A stretch of 64,000 nucleotides of DNA from Hexactinellida sp. DTS-2022. Lineage: Eukaryota > Porifera > Hexactinellida. Position numbers and translations under genes: made by a program. Positions within the stretch are counted from its first letter, which is position 1. Every line of letters starts with the position of its first letter. Shown here piece by piece: positions 11,276-23,000 of the stretch. The notes below the pieces were generated by a model. It searched no databases, was not told the DNA's origin, and worked only from the letters and a program-made list of their open reading frames with translations. The DNA is taken from NCBI GenBank assembly GCA_028753945.1, contig JAPNXP010000011.1, positions 806,001 to 870,000 on the forward strand, given 5' to 3'.

Positions 11276-11920
11276 TCATAGTTCCACTTTAGTAGCAAAG
11301 GAAGCGGAGGAGCAAACCATATTTTCAGCAGAATATATATTAGTACAACCATTACACGTTCCATTACAGTTAGAAGGAAGGTAAAATACTTCTTGAATAG
11401 GTGCATTACCATCCCAACAGTTTATACTAATATGAATAGCCAATGCTCTGGTTGGACCGAACGAAAATGTTAACGGTCTGTTTCGATCGTTTGTATTTAC
11501 AGTCATAGAAATATAGAATCCTTGAGAGAGAAACCATGTCTCAATATCCCCTTCTATCTGATAGTTTATTCCTGGAGTTTGTAAGAAGTCAAAAAAGTTT
11601 GGGAGAGTATTTTCTGAATACACAGTGCTATTGCACAAGCTACTATTCTCACCCATATAATTCCATAAAGCTTGTTCATTAAGGCTAAATAATGCATAAT
11701 TAGCTGGTGCATCTATTCCTGGAACAACAGCTGACATAAATCGTCTCTCCAAGCCTTTATCCACATCTCGCCAAAGCCTACCTACTACTACTGTTGAATT
11801 TGAATTACTTTGAATCGAATAAAAAGCAGTGTGGCTTGGCGGAATTTGAGGTGGAGATAAGAGAGATTGAGTTGTTGATGCAAGATATAAGATTGCTAAA
11901 CATTTTAGCAGAATCTTCAT
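11276..11920 (-). CDS. secreted Cys-containing protein, possibly ependymin-like
   Basis: A complete intronless frame of 214 residues with ATG at 11920. Residues 1-19 form a signal peptide (K at 3 and 6, then hydrophobic CLAILYLAS), so the product is likely secreted or lumenal. The mature part has six cysteines, three of them clustered near 190 in CNGTCNGC, and several N-glycosylation sequons including NST near 43, NSS and NST near 93-99, and NGT. Alternating hydrophobic stretches such as FYISMTV, LTFSFG and IHISINCW suggest a beta-rich fold. The size, signal and cysteines recall ependymin-related/LolA-like secreted proteins, but no signature decides it. I do not truly recognise the family. 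Codon use and the clean frame argue for a real gene. Confidence 0.65.
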   Translation of the reverse strand: MKILLKCLAILYLASTTQSLLSPPQIPPSHTAFYSIQSNSNSTVVVGRLWRDVDKGLERRFMSAVVPGIDAPANYALFSLNEQALWNYMGENSSLCNSTVYSENTLPNFFDFLQTPGINYQIEGDIETWFLSQGFYISMTVNTNDRNRPLTFSFGPTRALAIHISINCWDGNAPIQEVFYLPSNCNGTCNGCTNIYSAENMVCSSASFATKVEL

Positions 11921-12535
11921 GTTTGAATTGAGAACCTAGGTAGGTGAACATCAACATTGTGGAAGAATATATAATTTAAATACAACTCCGAAAAAGAAAT
12001 CATATAAAACACTCGTAAAATATACCGTGTTAAAATTACAATAAATATATTATGACCGGCATTTAGGTTAAATATAGTTAATGTTTAAAGTAGAATCTAT
12101 TTTGGTGTAAATCGACATGCCTACATACAGGCCACATCAGTGAGAAGCTGCAATCTAACTTTTGATATTATCATTTTTAACTTAAAATGCGTTACCTCCG
12201 CGTACCACAAGAAGGAACCGCATACTATTAATGGTATTAATGGTAAGCGTACAACAGTTTGAGAACCACTAGTACGTATATGTTATTTGAAAACTCCTGT
12301 ACAACAAGTAAAGGGGTATTTTCATGCCCCGATAAAAATAGGAAACCAGAAACCTCAAACAATATAATTACAAGTATTCTCTGCTCTCCTGGAGAACGAA
12401 GACCTACAAGAACCAAAAGGACACCTCCTCACTTCCTTATATCCAAAAAATTCCAGATAAGCTGTAAGGTTCTAGATTTTTCACTTCCTTGCCGTGGTCA
12501 GTGCTACTGGTGCGTACATGTACACAACAAGATAT

Positions 12536-13190
12536 AATGAATAGGGCATTACACACAATCTCGAGGAAAATTTGAATTGGTCGTCATGCCATTTTGATTG
12601 TGTAACGCACAGGCTACGTATCGAAGGCTAATGGACAACGCCTTGAAAGGTCTAGAGCACGTCCAGCGATGTGGAAGACTGCATAGTTTATTCAGCAAAT
12701 TTCGAGGAACACCTAAAGGATCTGGCAGTGTCTTGGAAAGGCTGAAATAATTAAATATCCAGTTAAGGGAGTCATTTCGCTACAAGGAGGTAGATTTTGT
12801 TGGTTTGGTGTGTGAAGGTAGTAAAAGTGATTGAAGAAACACTGCATCGGTTTCAGTACCTGCAGTCGTTACCAGGGCCGGCGGAAGCTCGTGAGAGGTG
12901 GGGCGGCCTTGTATTATGATGATAATTGTGAGGATTTCAGAGAAAAAACACGCAATAATATTTCAGAGTTCCAAGAAATCACAGAAAAAGTGGGGCGGCC
13001 CAGGCCGCCCCAACCGCCCCTCTTCCGCCGACCCTGGTCGTTACAAGGGTTCATAGGACATTAATTTTACAGCATTTATATTCCAAGAATGGAAAAAGTA
13101 TCTCGCCCACTCTACGGTATATTCTAAGAACGGATTGTCATGTAGCGGCATGGCGAGATGCGCTACTAAAGATGAGTCACTCCCAGGAGG
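12536..13190 (+). pseudogene. second Ty3/gypsy reverse transcriptase relic
   Basis: Frames between 12560 and 12760 give pieces of the same conserved block as at 1-200: KFELVVMPF, LCNAQATY, MDNALKGL, VEDCIVYSANFEEHLKDL, where the YVDD box is decayed. Reading needs several frame changes. A KEVDFVG piece follows near 12785. The relic is split by the MITE at 12873-13036, with more decayed pol-like coding after it to about 13190. Confidence 0.7.
12873..13036. mobile_element. hAT MITE, sibling of 8040-8197
   Basis: 164 bp, TIR CAGGGCCGGCGGAAG and CTTCCGCCGACCCTG, perfect 8-bp duplication GTCGTTAC (12865-12872, 13037-13044). Nearly the same body as 8040-8197 in the other orientation. Confidence 0.92.
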
Positions 13191-13799
13191 CCTAGGTGCT
13201 GCTAGAGTCCGCGAGGGACAGGAGCGAGAGCAGGCCTAGAGTGTGCGCTGACGGAGCTCCTAGGGAGCAGTGGTCAGGCACAACGGTCGTAGTGAACGTA
13301 CCGAGGGTAGAGGACTGGAAGGCAGAAACCCTTGAGTGGTTGGCGACACCACTTAGACCGCACGCAGTCAGGAACTGTGGCAACTTGATGATGTCCCAAA
13401 GCTTCATAACAGGAGCACTGTTCAATTGGACAAAAGATGGTGATGCAGCTTCGACGAACTTGACACAAATTTGCCAATAAACCGGTTTTGCTAGCGTTCC
13501 CATATTGGAACGAAGATTTTTTAATTGAAGCGGGTGCTAGCAGATTCGGGATGTAGCCATACTATCGCAAAGTGACCCAAACTCTGGAATAGTTAAACAG
13601 ACTATCAGTTACAAAATGTTGATTTTATAAAATCGACAAATTTTATTCGTTGATTTTGCAAAATCACCCTGGAATATTTTTTCATTCTAGTAGTAAAAAA
13701 TTTCATTTTGGAAAAACGACCAAAAGAAAAATTTCATTTTGGATCAAATGACCAAAAGAAAAATTTCATTTTGGCAACGACCAAGAGAAACTGTGCAGC
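13191..13799. other. unassigned coding-like stretch and short tandem repeat
   Basis: A plus-strand open frame at 13196-13480 (about 94 residues, GC-richer than its surroundings) probably belongs to retrotransposon debris, Ty3 or the LINE that follows, but shows no motif I can name. At about 13694-13795 a unit containing AAATTTCATTTTGG and ACCAAAAGAAA is repeated three times at about 32-34 bp. Confidence 0.4.
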
Positions 13800-14760
13800 G
13801 CCTTGGCGGAGATCACTGGGTTTAAAGAACTCGAACGGGGGACACCACTGAGATCACGGCACAGCCGTACGCCGATATGCTGAAATCTCGCATGTGCTCT
13901 CCTTCACCACTGACGGGGCCAGTGCGTCCGTAAACTGAGACCTGCACAGGATCCTCCTTTAAGATCAAACACTTATCACTTATCAATGGAGGCGGTTAGG
14001 ATTGTTCTGCGGAATCTCGACCCCAAAAGGCAACCGGAATCGATCTCATTCCTCCACGAGCTTTTCGGAATGCAGCATCGGTGGTGGCTGCTCCTCTAGC
14101 AAACATTATCAATGCATCCATCCAGCTGCTGTGTTTCCCACGGCTGTGGAGAAGGGCTCGAGTACTTCCTATATTCAAGAAAAAGGGAAGCAAGAGTGAC
14201 ACTGCTATGTATCGCCCGGTTAGCATCCTCTGTGCAGCAGCGTTGGTGTGTGAAAGGCTTGTGGGCTCGCAGTTGAATGCTTTTCTGGAGGATAACCGTC
14301 GCCTCGATGACAGACAGCATGATTTCCGAAGAAGAAGAGACGCCTGTCTCTCAGTGCTGCAGACGATTTACGATGCCGTCAAGTGGCTCGGCAGGGGAAC
14401 TGGGAGGTTAGCAGCTTTACTGGCACTAGACTGCTCTAAGGCCTTCGACACGGTCACACACGAATCCATCCTATGGACTCTAACTGTGCACGGGGTATCA
14501 GAGGCATCGGTGGAATGATTCAAACAATATCTATTCGACAGGGAGTGTGTGGTTCAAATTGATGTGGACACAGCCACAGGTTTCACACCCATAAGGGGAG
14601 TCCCGAGGGCAGCATCATCGGCCCAATACTCTTTCTGCTATCCGTCTACCTACAAAACATCTAGGGGGAGCTGCTGAAGATTGGCATCGCTACCAACAGT
14701 ATGCAGATGACATGACTCTCGTGGTCCAGGCAAGCAGTGTGGAAGACTTGGTCTCCCGTA
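13800..14760 (+). pseudogene. non-LTR retrotransposon (LINE) reverse transcriptase relic
   Basis: Reverse transcriptase blocks appear in order with frame changes: a KKATGIDLIPPRAF-like segment (about 14020-14065), the frame 14081-14518 with PLANIINASI, PIFKKKGS, YRPVSIL and the catalytic DCSKAFDTV box (near 14430), then a decayed GVPQGSIIGP-like block (about 14600) and YADDMTLV (about 14697-14720). These mark a non-LTR element that primes on nicked target DNA. Stops at 14518 and later frame changes kill it, and its 3' part is cut by the palindromic element at 14761. Upstream endonuclease was not seen. Confidence 0.85.
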
Positions 14761-16550
14761 CCACGGACTACTAGATACCCGGACGCGACAAAGCCAAACC
14801 ACAGTCAAAAATGCGTAGGCTGAACATTGTATGACTGAAAATATGGTCAATTCTGTATTTTTAGTCACTAAATTTGGTATCTAACACAATCTTTGGGCGC
14901 TAAATTCAAAAATGACAATTTCAAGGTTCAAAAACTCACTCCCCGCCCTAATTTTGGCAAAAAGGCGTGGTCACACCCAAATATGGTCAATTCCATATTT
15001 TTGTTCTATTACTTCATCATAACACTAAATTCGAAATATCCTCTTAACTAGGAATGATATTGTTGAAAATATGATTAATAAATTGTTCAGCTAAATATAT
15101 ATTACTACGTTACGGTCGTGACCTTCGGTATACAAGGCCTGACTTGCTAGGCGAAAATTTGTGTACCATGGATTACTTAAAGTGCATTGAAAAATGGAGA
15201 ATTGATCTTTATTCGAATAATTAGCAATGATAGAGCTGAAAAGTGTATTATAGCTATACAGGAATATGGTATCCAGGTATACATAGCACCCTCCAGAATT
15301 GTGATATGTCATCATCTGATGACGTTATGGTAATTTTGGTTGCGAATTATCTTGTTTTTCTAGCATACTTTTAACATAGTTAAACGCGTTATAAATGTTC
15401 AAAATTGGAACATGGTTATACCCAGAAGTAGTTGAATAAAATATATCGAAATTATAAATGGAATGTTGACACATTCCTCGGTTGCCATGGAAAATGTATA
15501 TTTCCTAAATGTGCCATAACTCAAAAACTATGAATGTTATGTAACTAGACTGGTACTGATCTATCCGGAATAGGTAACTTCCTATTCATCGATAATACAT
15601 TTTCTATGCCTAACTTCAATAATCTTTGAGATAGTGAGTCATTACCTAATAATGAATTAAGTGTTAATTATCTCATTATCTCAAAGATTATTGAGTTAGG
15701 CATAGAAAATGTATTATCGATGAATAGGAAGTTACCTATTCCGGACAGATCAGTACCAGTGTAGTTTACATAACATTCATAGTTTTTGAGTTATGGCACA
15801 TTTTAGGAAATATACATTTTCCATGGCAACCGAGGAATGTGTCAACATTCCATTTATAATTTCGATATATTTTATTCAACTACTTCTGGGTATAACCATG
15901 TTCCAATTTTGAACATTTATAACGCGTTTAACTATGTTAAAAGTATGCTAGAAAAACAAGATAATTCGCAACCAAAATTACCATAACGTCATCAGATGAT
16001 GACATATCACAATTCTGGAGGGTGCTATGTATACCTGGATACCATATTCCTATATAGCTATAATACACTTTTCAGCTCTATCATTGCTAATTATTCGAAT
16101 AAAGATCAATTCTCCATTTTTCAATGCACTTTAAGTAATCCATGGTACACAAATTTTCGCCTAGCAAGTCAGGCCTTGTATACCGAAGGTCACGACCGTA
16201 ACGTAGTAATATATATTTAGCTGAACAATTTATTAATCATATTTTCAACAATATCATTCCTAGTTAAGAGGATATTTCGAATTTAGTGTTATGATGAAGT
16301 AATAGAACAAAAATATGGAATTGACCATATTTGGGTGTGACCACGCCTTTTTGCCAAAATTAGGGCGGGGAGTGAGTTTTTGAACCTTGAAATTGTCATT
16401 TTTGAATTTAGCGCCCAAAGATTGTGTTAGATACCAAATTTAGTGACTAAAAATACAGAATTGACCATATTTTCAGTCATACAATGTTCAGCCTACGCAT
16501 TTTTGACTGTGGTTTGGCTTTGTCGCGTCCGGATATCTAGTAGTCCGTGG
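14761..16550. mobile_element. 1.8-kb palindromic (foldback) DNA element with TA duplication
   Basis: Two arms of roughly 880 bp, nearly identical, meet near 15655. Ends read CCACGGACTACTAGATA and the reverse complement, and TA stands on each side (14759-14760, 16551-16552), as for Tc1/mariner-type non-autonomous elements. The identical 74-codon frames at 15091-15315 and 15996-16220 are mirror images in the arms, not genes. Internal motifs, such as GTGACCTTCGGTATACAAGG, CCATGGATTACTTAAAG and ACACATTCCTCGGTTGCCA, recur at 24.5, 25.3, 30.2 and 46.1 kb. It interrupts the LINE relic. Confidence 0.85.
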
Positions 16551-16589
16551 TAGAACAAAACTTGGTACTCATATCTTGACTAATTTTAT

Positions 16590-16732
16590 CAATAAAACCA
16601 GTTATTTACTTATATATAATAAAATCTAAATAAAGAAACAATTTTCAAAAAATCGGGAGTTTGTAAAGTTTGGCGGGAGGTCGGGAGGATGGGATAAAAA
16701 AAAGGCAAAAAACGGGAGAGTTGGCAACCCTG
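16590..16732. mobile_element. TTGCCAACC-type MITE, second copy
   Basis: Reverse-orientation copy of 9156-9316, ending GAGTTGGCAACCCTG at 16731. The left border is ragged (about 16590) and no target duplication was found. Confidence 0.7.
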
Positions 16733-18044
16733 ATTGAATATGAAGTCAAGGATGAGCCATACATTGGGACCATTGACTAAGCTGTAGCCCTTCCTTCTCA
16801 AGCAAGATATGACCTCAAGCATAGAAATGACATTTTCAAGAAAATTGAGGTACTAGTATGTGGTAACATTTCGATTCATGATTCTGAGATATTTTATGTA
16901 AGAGAACATTTAGATTGGCTATTTATAACAAAAATCGAAATTCAACATTTTACATGCATCTTTTGCTTATTAGGCAATAAGATTATCTTTTCCACCCAGA
17001 AAATGGGTCTGGTACATGACTAACTCTATAACAGACAATTACACAAGTAGAATATTAATTTCGAAAATAATTAAATTGCATGTTGAATATATTAACCAAT
17101 CCCTGGCCCAGAATGAGCAACTGCCATTGCCTAATGTATACGTATAATGCTATGAGCCTATTACGAATGTTATTCTGATAAATGTATAAGTAGATCGGTT
17201 CCTCGGTTCCGTTAAGCGATCCTCAAAAATTGAGGATCGCTTAAACCTCTGAATTAATTAATATATTGATATAAATAACTCACGCGCATGTCTATTTGAA
17301 CCGAACAAAGAATCAAAAATAACTATATTTGATATATTGTGGAAAATAATTACCAAATAAATTTGTTCTGTTTAATGGATTCGGTATGATGCATTTATAA
17401 TAATAACTCCCTAACCAAACTCTAAAACAGTATCTTGTTCACCATTGCATATTCTGATATGTGAAATATGATAAGTTGTTTTCTACCTGAGAAAGACATT
17501 TATTTTCCTTATCTACTCAATTATCCAACACTATTTACTTTTCAACCCATTCCCTGAAATTTATTATCATGACCATGACATAAATATTGAAAGATAATCT
17601 ATACTAGTATTAAGAATATTGGATAACTTGAATCGTCGTTCTGATTCTAATAATTGACATCATGTTGAGCACCCGACATCATTCGGTACAAGCCAAAGTG
17701 GTGCTCAAGAGGAACATTTTGCAAGAAAGAGGAGTGAACGTTGGTTGACTGTATCCGAAAGTGAGATACAAGAGTGGCACAGTGAATGTTTCAGAACTTT
17801 GTTCACCGTTTTTGTCCGCGAGAGCTTTCCAGCATTGTGTCCAATCAATAACAGGTTGTAGAAATCCAAACCTGGACCATTGTGATTGAAAAATCGTGTT
17901 TTAGAATGATTGTTTTGCTAGGAGTATTAATATTGAAAAATAATCCACAGTTTACAAAAAGTAGAGATTTTTTAGTGTTTGTGAATTATGGTAGAAAATG
18001 ATGTGGGAAGAGAAGTATAAGATTTAAGGCAGCAGCTGTAGTAT
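16733..18044. other. intergenic with dispersed repeat
   Basis: The left part to about 16990 resembles flanking pieces of the palindromic family seen at 46.1 kb (a decayed AAGCTGTAG/CTTAGTCAATGG block). The middle (17271-17600) is the dispersed repeat. From about 17650 to 17870 there is a coding-like stretch starting ATGTTGAGCACCCGACATC that I could not assign. Confidence 0.4.
17271..17600 (+). repeat. dispersed repeat, copy 2
   Basis: Same-orientation copy of 2041-2430; see that entry for the shared landmarks. Confidence 0.7.
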
Positions 18045-18349
18045 TGTCATGATACAATAGTTAAGTGCTGCCGTTAGTAGGCTACCACAACTAGTTAGTT
18101 GTATTTGATTTAGTATAGACTCTAAGAGTATCTAGCTGATTTAATAGTATAGTCTTCTATTTATGTAATTCTTATGTGAGTACAAATGAACACTTGTTGA
18201 TCAAAAGATAAGTATAATTATATACCGGAGAAGTATTACATAAAAGGAAGACTAATATTAAATCAGCTAGATACTCTATACTAAATCAAATACAACTAAC
18301 TAGTTGTGGTAGCCTACTAACGGCAGCACTTAACTATTGTATCATGACA
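18045..18349 (-). repeat. LTR-like palindrome next to Ty3 pol end
   Basis: Starts TGTCATGATACAATAG and ends in the reverse complement, with inverted arms of about 125-135 bp. On the minus strand it directly follows the pol stop (18402) and a purine-rich GGGAAGG tract near 18353-18360, the position of a 3' LTR, and it begins TG and ends CA. A TATATAATTATAC stretch in the middle could be a promoter. Ordinary LTRs have only a few inverted bases, so this is either an unusual LTR or a foldback element at the LTR site. Confidence 0.45.
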
Positions 18350-18401
18350 TCAACCTTCCCTAATAAGATTAGACTAGATTACCGTGCGCTATTCCCCTTC
18401 A

Positions 18402-19238
18402 TTACAACAGCGGATCTCTAAATCGTAGGGGTTTCCTCCGGTCCCGAGTTGACCTTCTTAGAGGTGCGGGGCCTTGGTCTCCAGATAAGCCCTCCATTTG
18501 ATCCCCATCGCTTGGAGATGTTTCTGATGTATCTCCAGGATCTTCCTTCCCCAGACTAGATAGTTCGTCCGAGCCCGGAAGCTCCTCTATCACGCTACTC
18601 TGAGGGACAGGAGGTATCTTCTTGCATCTATTAATGTGAACCACTGATTTGCGTCCAGTATTGGTATATTGTACATGCAGATTTACACCTTTTCTCTCCA
18701 TTACCAACCAGGGTCCTTTATACATGGGTTCGAGTGCATCCATTCGTGCCTTATCCTCGATGAGCACCCAATCTCCTAGTATTATATATCACTATGTGAT
18801 CTACCTCTATCGAAATCCTTTTCATATTTGCTTGTGCCAACTCTGTATTCTCCCGAGCCTGATCATGGAATGCACTGTTCCTCGCTGAAACCCATTGAGA
18901 ATAAACTCTCTTGTCTGGTTGTCCATCTTCCTTCTGTTCTAGATAAGTACAAGCATCCACGAGTGTACGTAACTATGTAAGGGTGTCCCGTACATCAGCT
19001 GATGCGGTGAAAATCCAGTGCTAGAGTCAGGCTGTCCATTGCATACAAACGTAACTTCCTGTAACAGCGCTGGCCAATTGGTTTTCTCTATATGTCTGTC
19101 CTCCAGAAGGCAACTTAGAGTTTGCTTGAAGGTTTGTACAGTTCGCTCAGCTTGGCCGTCCCCTTCCGTATCATAATTCGATGACCTTCGTTTTTCTATA
19201 CCCATTCGATCACACCATTCCCGAATACGGCTCCCGTC
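18402..19238 (-). pseudogene. Ty3/gypsy integrase and pol C-terminus, cut by MULE
   Basis: Read on the minus strand from the border at 19238: VMSDGSRIREWCDRMGI, then NYDTEGDGQAERTVQTFK with the catalytic glutamate, NWPALLQEV, STGFSPHQLMYG, then across frame changes near 18945 and 18760 the post-integrase segment ending in EDKARMDALEPMYKGPW and VVHINRCKKIPP, a GPY/F-like module, and a basic tail RRSTRDRRKPLRF to the stop at 18402. Everything upstream of the integrase aspartate region is missing: the MULE starts there, and I could not find the rest beyond 24210. Better preserved than the pol relics at 0-2 kb and probably a different family. Confidence 0.85.
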
Positions 19239-19468
19239 GGACATAACTAATTTACGGAACGGAACGGAACCGTTCCGTAATTTGTTCATACCTAAATTAC
19301 GGAACGGAACGGAATGTTCCGTAATTTGTTCATACCTAAATTACGGAACGGAACTGACAGAGCTTGCATACTTTTATCAAATTTAGTATACACTTACACA
19401 TTGCTATGCATTTTTAATAGCATTTGTATACTTTTGACACATTTATAGAATTGTTGTAGTATTCAATG

Positions 19469-19874
19469 CAGAGTGGACCATGGGTCGATGGGTCATGGGT
19501 CATGGGTCAGATGGGTCACCTAAATCGATGGGTCAGATGGGTCATGGGTCACGGCTCCGTGACCCATGACCCATGACCCATGACCCATGTGGAATTTCAA
19601 TGTAATCTTCAGTTAAAATACGTTTCACTCATCATCATCAATATTATTATAACATTGATGTGCATTGAAATACTAAACGTATTCGACATTGCAACAAGTA
19701 GGTTTGTTGAGGTAATTTAAACGGTTATTCTGTTATTCTGTTAATGTTACACTATAGTATTTAGATATTTAAAATTGTGTGATGGGTCAATGGGTCACTC
19801 GATGGGTCATGGGTCAGAAATGGGATGGGTCAGATGGGTCATGGGTCACCAATGTTGACCCATGGTCCACTCTG
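19469..19874. mobile_element. hAT MITE of the ATGGGTC-heptad family
   Basis: 406 bp, TIR CAGAGTGGACCATGGGTC and the reverse complement, subterminal ATGGGTC heptads. Flanks GTATTCAATG and GTATTCAT share GTATTCA, an 8-bp duplication with a small change. Lies in the 5' part of the MULE before its gene. Confidence 0.85.
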
Positions 19875-20042
19875 GTATTCATATACTCTTGACATAATGG
19901 TTTCTTCCTGACACATTAATATACTTCTGACAATATTTGGTTGGTACTTTTTAATGTTTGACATTACTTGACAGGTTGACTTGGATGGAATACATACAAT
20001 TCGTAAAATTACAATTCGTGACATGTTATTGATTTACAAAAT

Positions 20043-23000
20043 GGTAGTCACGAAATTTTGGTCGGCGAAAAAATTGGATATATAAGGGAATTAATCAATT
20101 CCGATCTAATAAAGATGGAATTACCGCAACCATATATTGTTCGCTACACAGCGTATAGTCCTCGTGAAGCAGCTAATCTGCTTCATAGAATAAATATTCA
20201 AGATACGATAGTTCTGCCTCCTGTAAAACCGAAAGCTGGCGATGTTTTCATCTATGCGAACAAAGATGCTAAAGGTAATAAGAAAAACTATTATTATTTA
20301 ACGTCATTTTTTAATTTTAGATATATTATTTGTATTATTGCTTAGATGATTGGAAGTCCGATCAGTAGCAATGGGCAAATAATGGTGTCATCAAACTTCC
20401 CCGATCTAAACCTCTCGTGCAAAAAAGTTATTTTTCTATTGATACACCTGAAGGGCGTTCAAATGATTTCACTAGACATGTGTATGTGCTACTTGGCAAA
20501 GATGATAAAGTAAGTTATATTCATATGGGGTCCTGGGCTCTAGGTCTACTTTTTACAGAAAATTATCCATTCCATAGGTCTTAATTCAATACATTGGAGA
20601 TGAGAAAATAGCAGAAAACTTTCCTCATGGCAACCAGCGGAAACACATCGAACGAATGTATTGTAAACAATGTCCTTCCTCATTGAAGTTAATAGCCGAG
20701 AAAGTTTCAATCACTGACCCAGCCAAACTTTATAAATCAGAGATTGCAGCAATGGACTGCCCCTCCACTCTTTCAAGGGTTATGAAGCCCAGGGATATTA
20801 AGCAGGTAAATTCAATGAGTTTTTATTCATAGTCTCGAGCAATTTTAAATGACTTAGCTTTGGGACGGTTTGAATTTGGTCGCAAGGAAAATTGATATGA
20901 TGAGAAAATGTGTTGTTAAAGCATTTTTTTAATAACTTTTAAAATATATTTTGAGACTTTCCCCTTATTTCTACTTAGTTTATTTTAACGCGATCTCAAT
21001 ATATATCACCTAAAAGATTTTTCTTCTGGTTTTTCCTTATTTGACTTGTTTCTATGCTTTCAAAACAATTTTTTTTTGTTAAAACTGAATAATGCATTAT
21101 TAATAATAAGTGTATTTCTTAATAAGAGAACAATGACACTGAAATAATGTTCCTCGTTCATATTTTCCCGCGGATTCCGCCATTCGTAAATGGTAGCAGT
21201 GGGCCTATGTAGTATGAATTGGAACAAGTTGTAGATGTAGGCGATACGTAATTCAATTGTGTTCTAGGCGCGAAACATCACGATGGCGATTAATCAACAG
21301 AGAAGAATTTCACATGACGCTTTGGCTTTATACAATCTACATGAGATAGCCTATGATTTTCCAGATTTCATGTGGACGATTCAGACATTTCCAGATCTAA
21401 CATGTGTTTGTGGGATGAAAGACATTTTGGATCAATTGGATCGCCTCTTGCTAATAGAATCACAAGCAAAACAATTACTTTCATACGATACAACATTTAA
21501 ACTTGGAGATTTCTATGTATCTCCGCTAATTTTTCGCCACACTATCTTTAAAGAAGCACCTGTAATTCCAACTCTCTTTTTAATACACGAGCGAAAGTTC
21601 CAGATAACCCATGAAATGCTGTTTGAAATTGCGCCATGAAAGTTTCCGCAATTACCAAAAGTTCATTTTCAATAGTCACTGACGAAGAAAAAGGAATTGT
21701 GAATGCGATTAGGAAATATCTCCCCAATTCAACCCGACTTCGCTGCTGGAACCACATTTTTAGAAGTGCTAGATACTGGTGCCATAGTCATAAAATCAAG
21801 AATAATGAAATTCAGGTCTTTGTTTCTGATATGAAAGATTTGTTCCATAAGCCTTCAAGTGATGCCTACGAGGCAGAGCTTAATCAACGTACTGTCAACT
21901 GGAGCAATCAAATTCATCAATATTACTTCAAGAATATACACCCAGAGGTGTACACATCTATTGGTCGATGGATACTCGAAAAAGAAGGAGTCTACTGTCC
22001 TTTCAGTGGAGTTGTTACAAATCAATCAGAAAGCTTTAACATGGTCCTGAAAAGTTTACAATCTTGGAAAGAAGTTCCAGTGGATTGTATCGTACTATCA
22101 TTTTACATCCTTCAATCATTTTTTATGAATGAAATAACAAGAGGTCTAGCTAACCAAGGGAATTACCACCTTCATACACAATTTCTCCCTATGATGGAAG
22201 AGGCCGTAATCTCGGAGGCTACATTCATATGTGTATCTCCTCAAGATATTGTCAACCGTATCAGAGGAAAAGATACTATAGTTACTTCAGCCGATGACTT
22301 TCTATTGTCGGGGCAGCAAGAAGTGAAAGTAGAAAATCATAAACCCCATTCCTCTCTCACCCAAATCGAACGAGCACGTATAATACTAGAATCAGGTAAC
22401 ATCTCTTTTGATCCTAAACTGCATTTATTCAATGTTATCGGTTCTGGTGACCGCCCATATGTTGTACGCCTATTCCCACGGGAGATGTGTAGTTGCCCTT
22501 CGAGTGAGATGTTATCACCTCATTGCTGTAAAAATTAGCATTGGTAGTGAGATAGATGTCACGAAGCATCGGAAATTTAATTTGACAATGTTTCGTAAAA
22601 GAACCCGTAATCGTAAAGATAAAACATCAGGGAGGAAGAGAGCTCGCAAGATGGACGTAGATGAGAGCCATTTAGAGAATGACATTCCAAGTTATTTTCT
22701 ATCTGACCCAACCTCTGAAAATACAAGTTCACATAACAGTACTACTCAAGTTAGAGATCGTCTGGTGGATTATAGTTCTGATAACTTTTCTCTATATTCT
22801 ATTTCACCCGTAAACTCACAAGATTCCAAACAAAAAGAAGGCTCTTCCCCAAACTCGCATTCTCTAATTTTGGATGATTTTATTACCGAGAACTCCTCAA
22901 ATGGAAATAATAATGTAACCCTCAACCTAACTTCTAAACAGGGAACCGAGGTACAGGCATCCACTCTTCAATATGAGTGCAAGAAAAATGAACTTGCACG

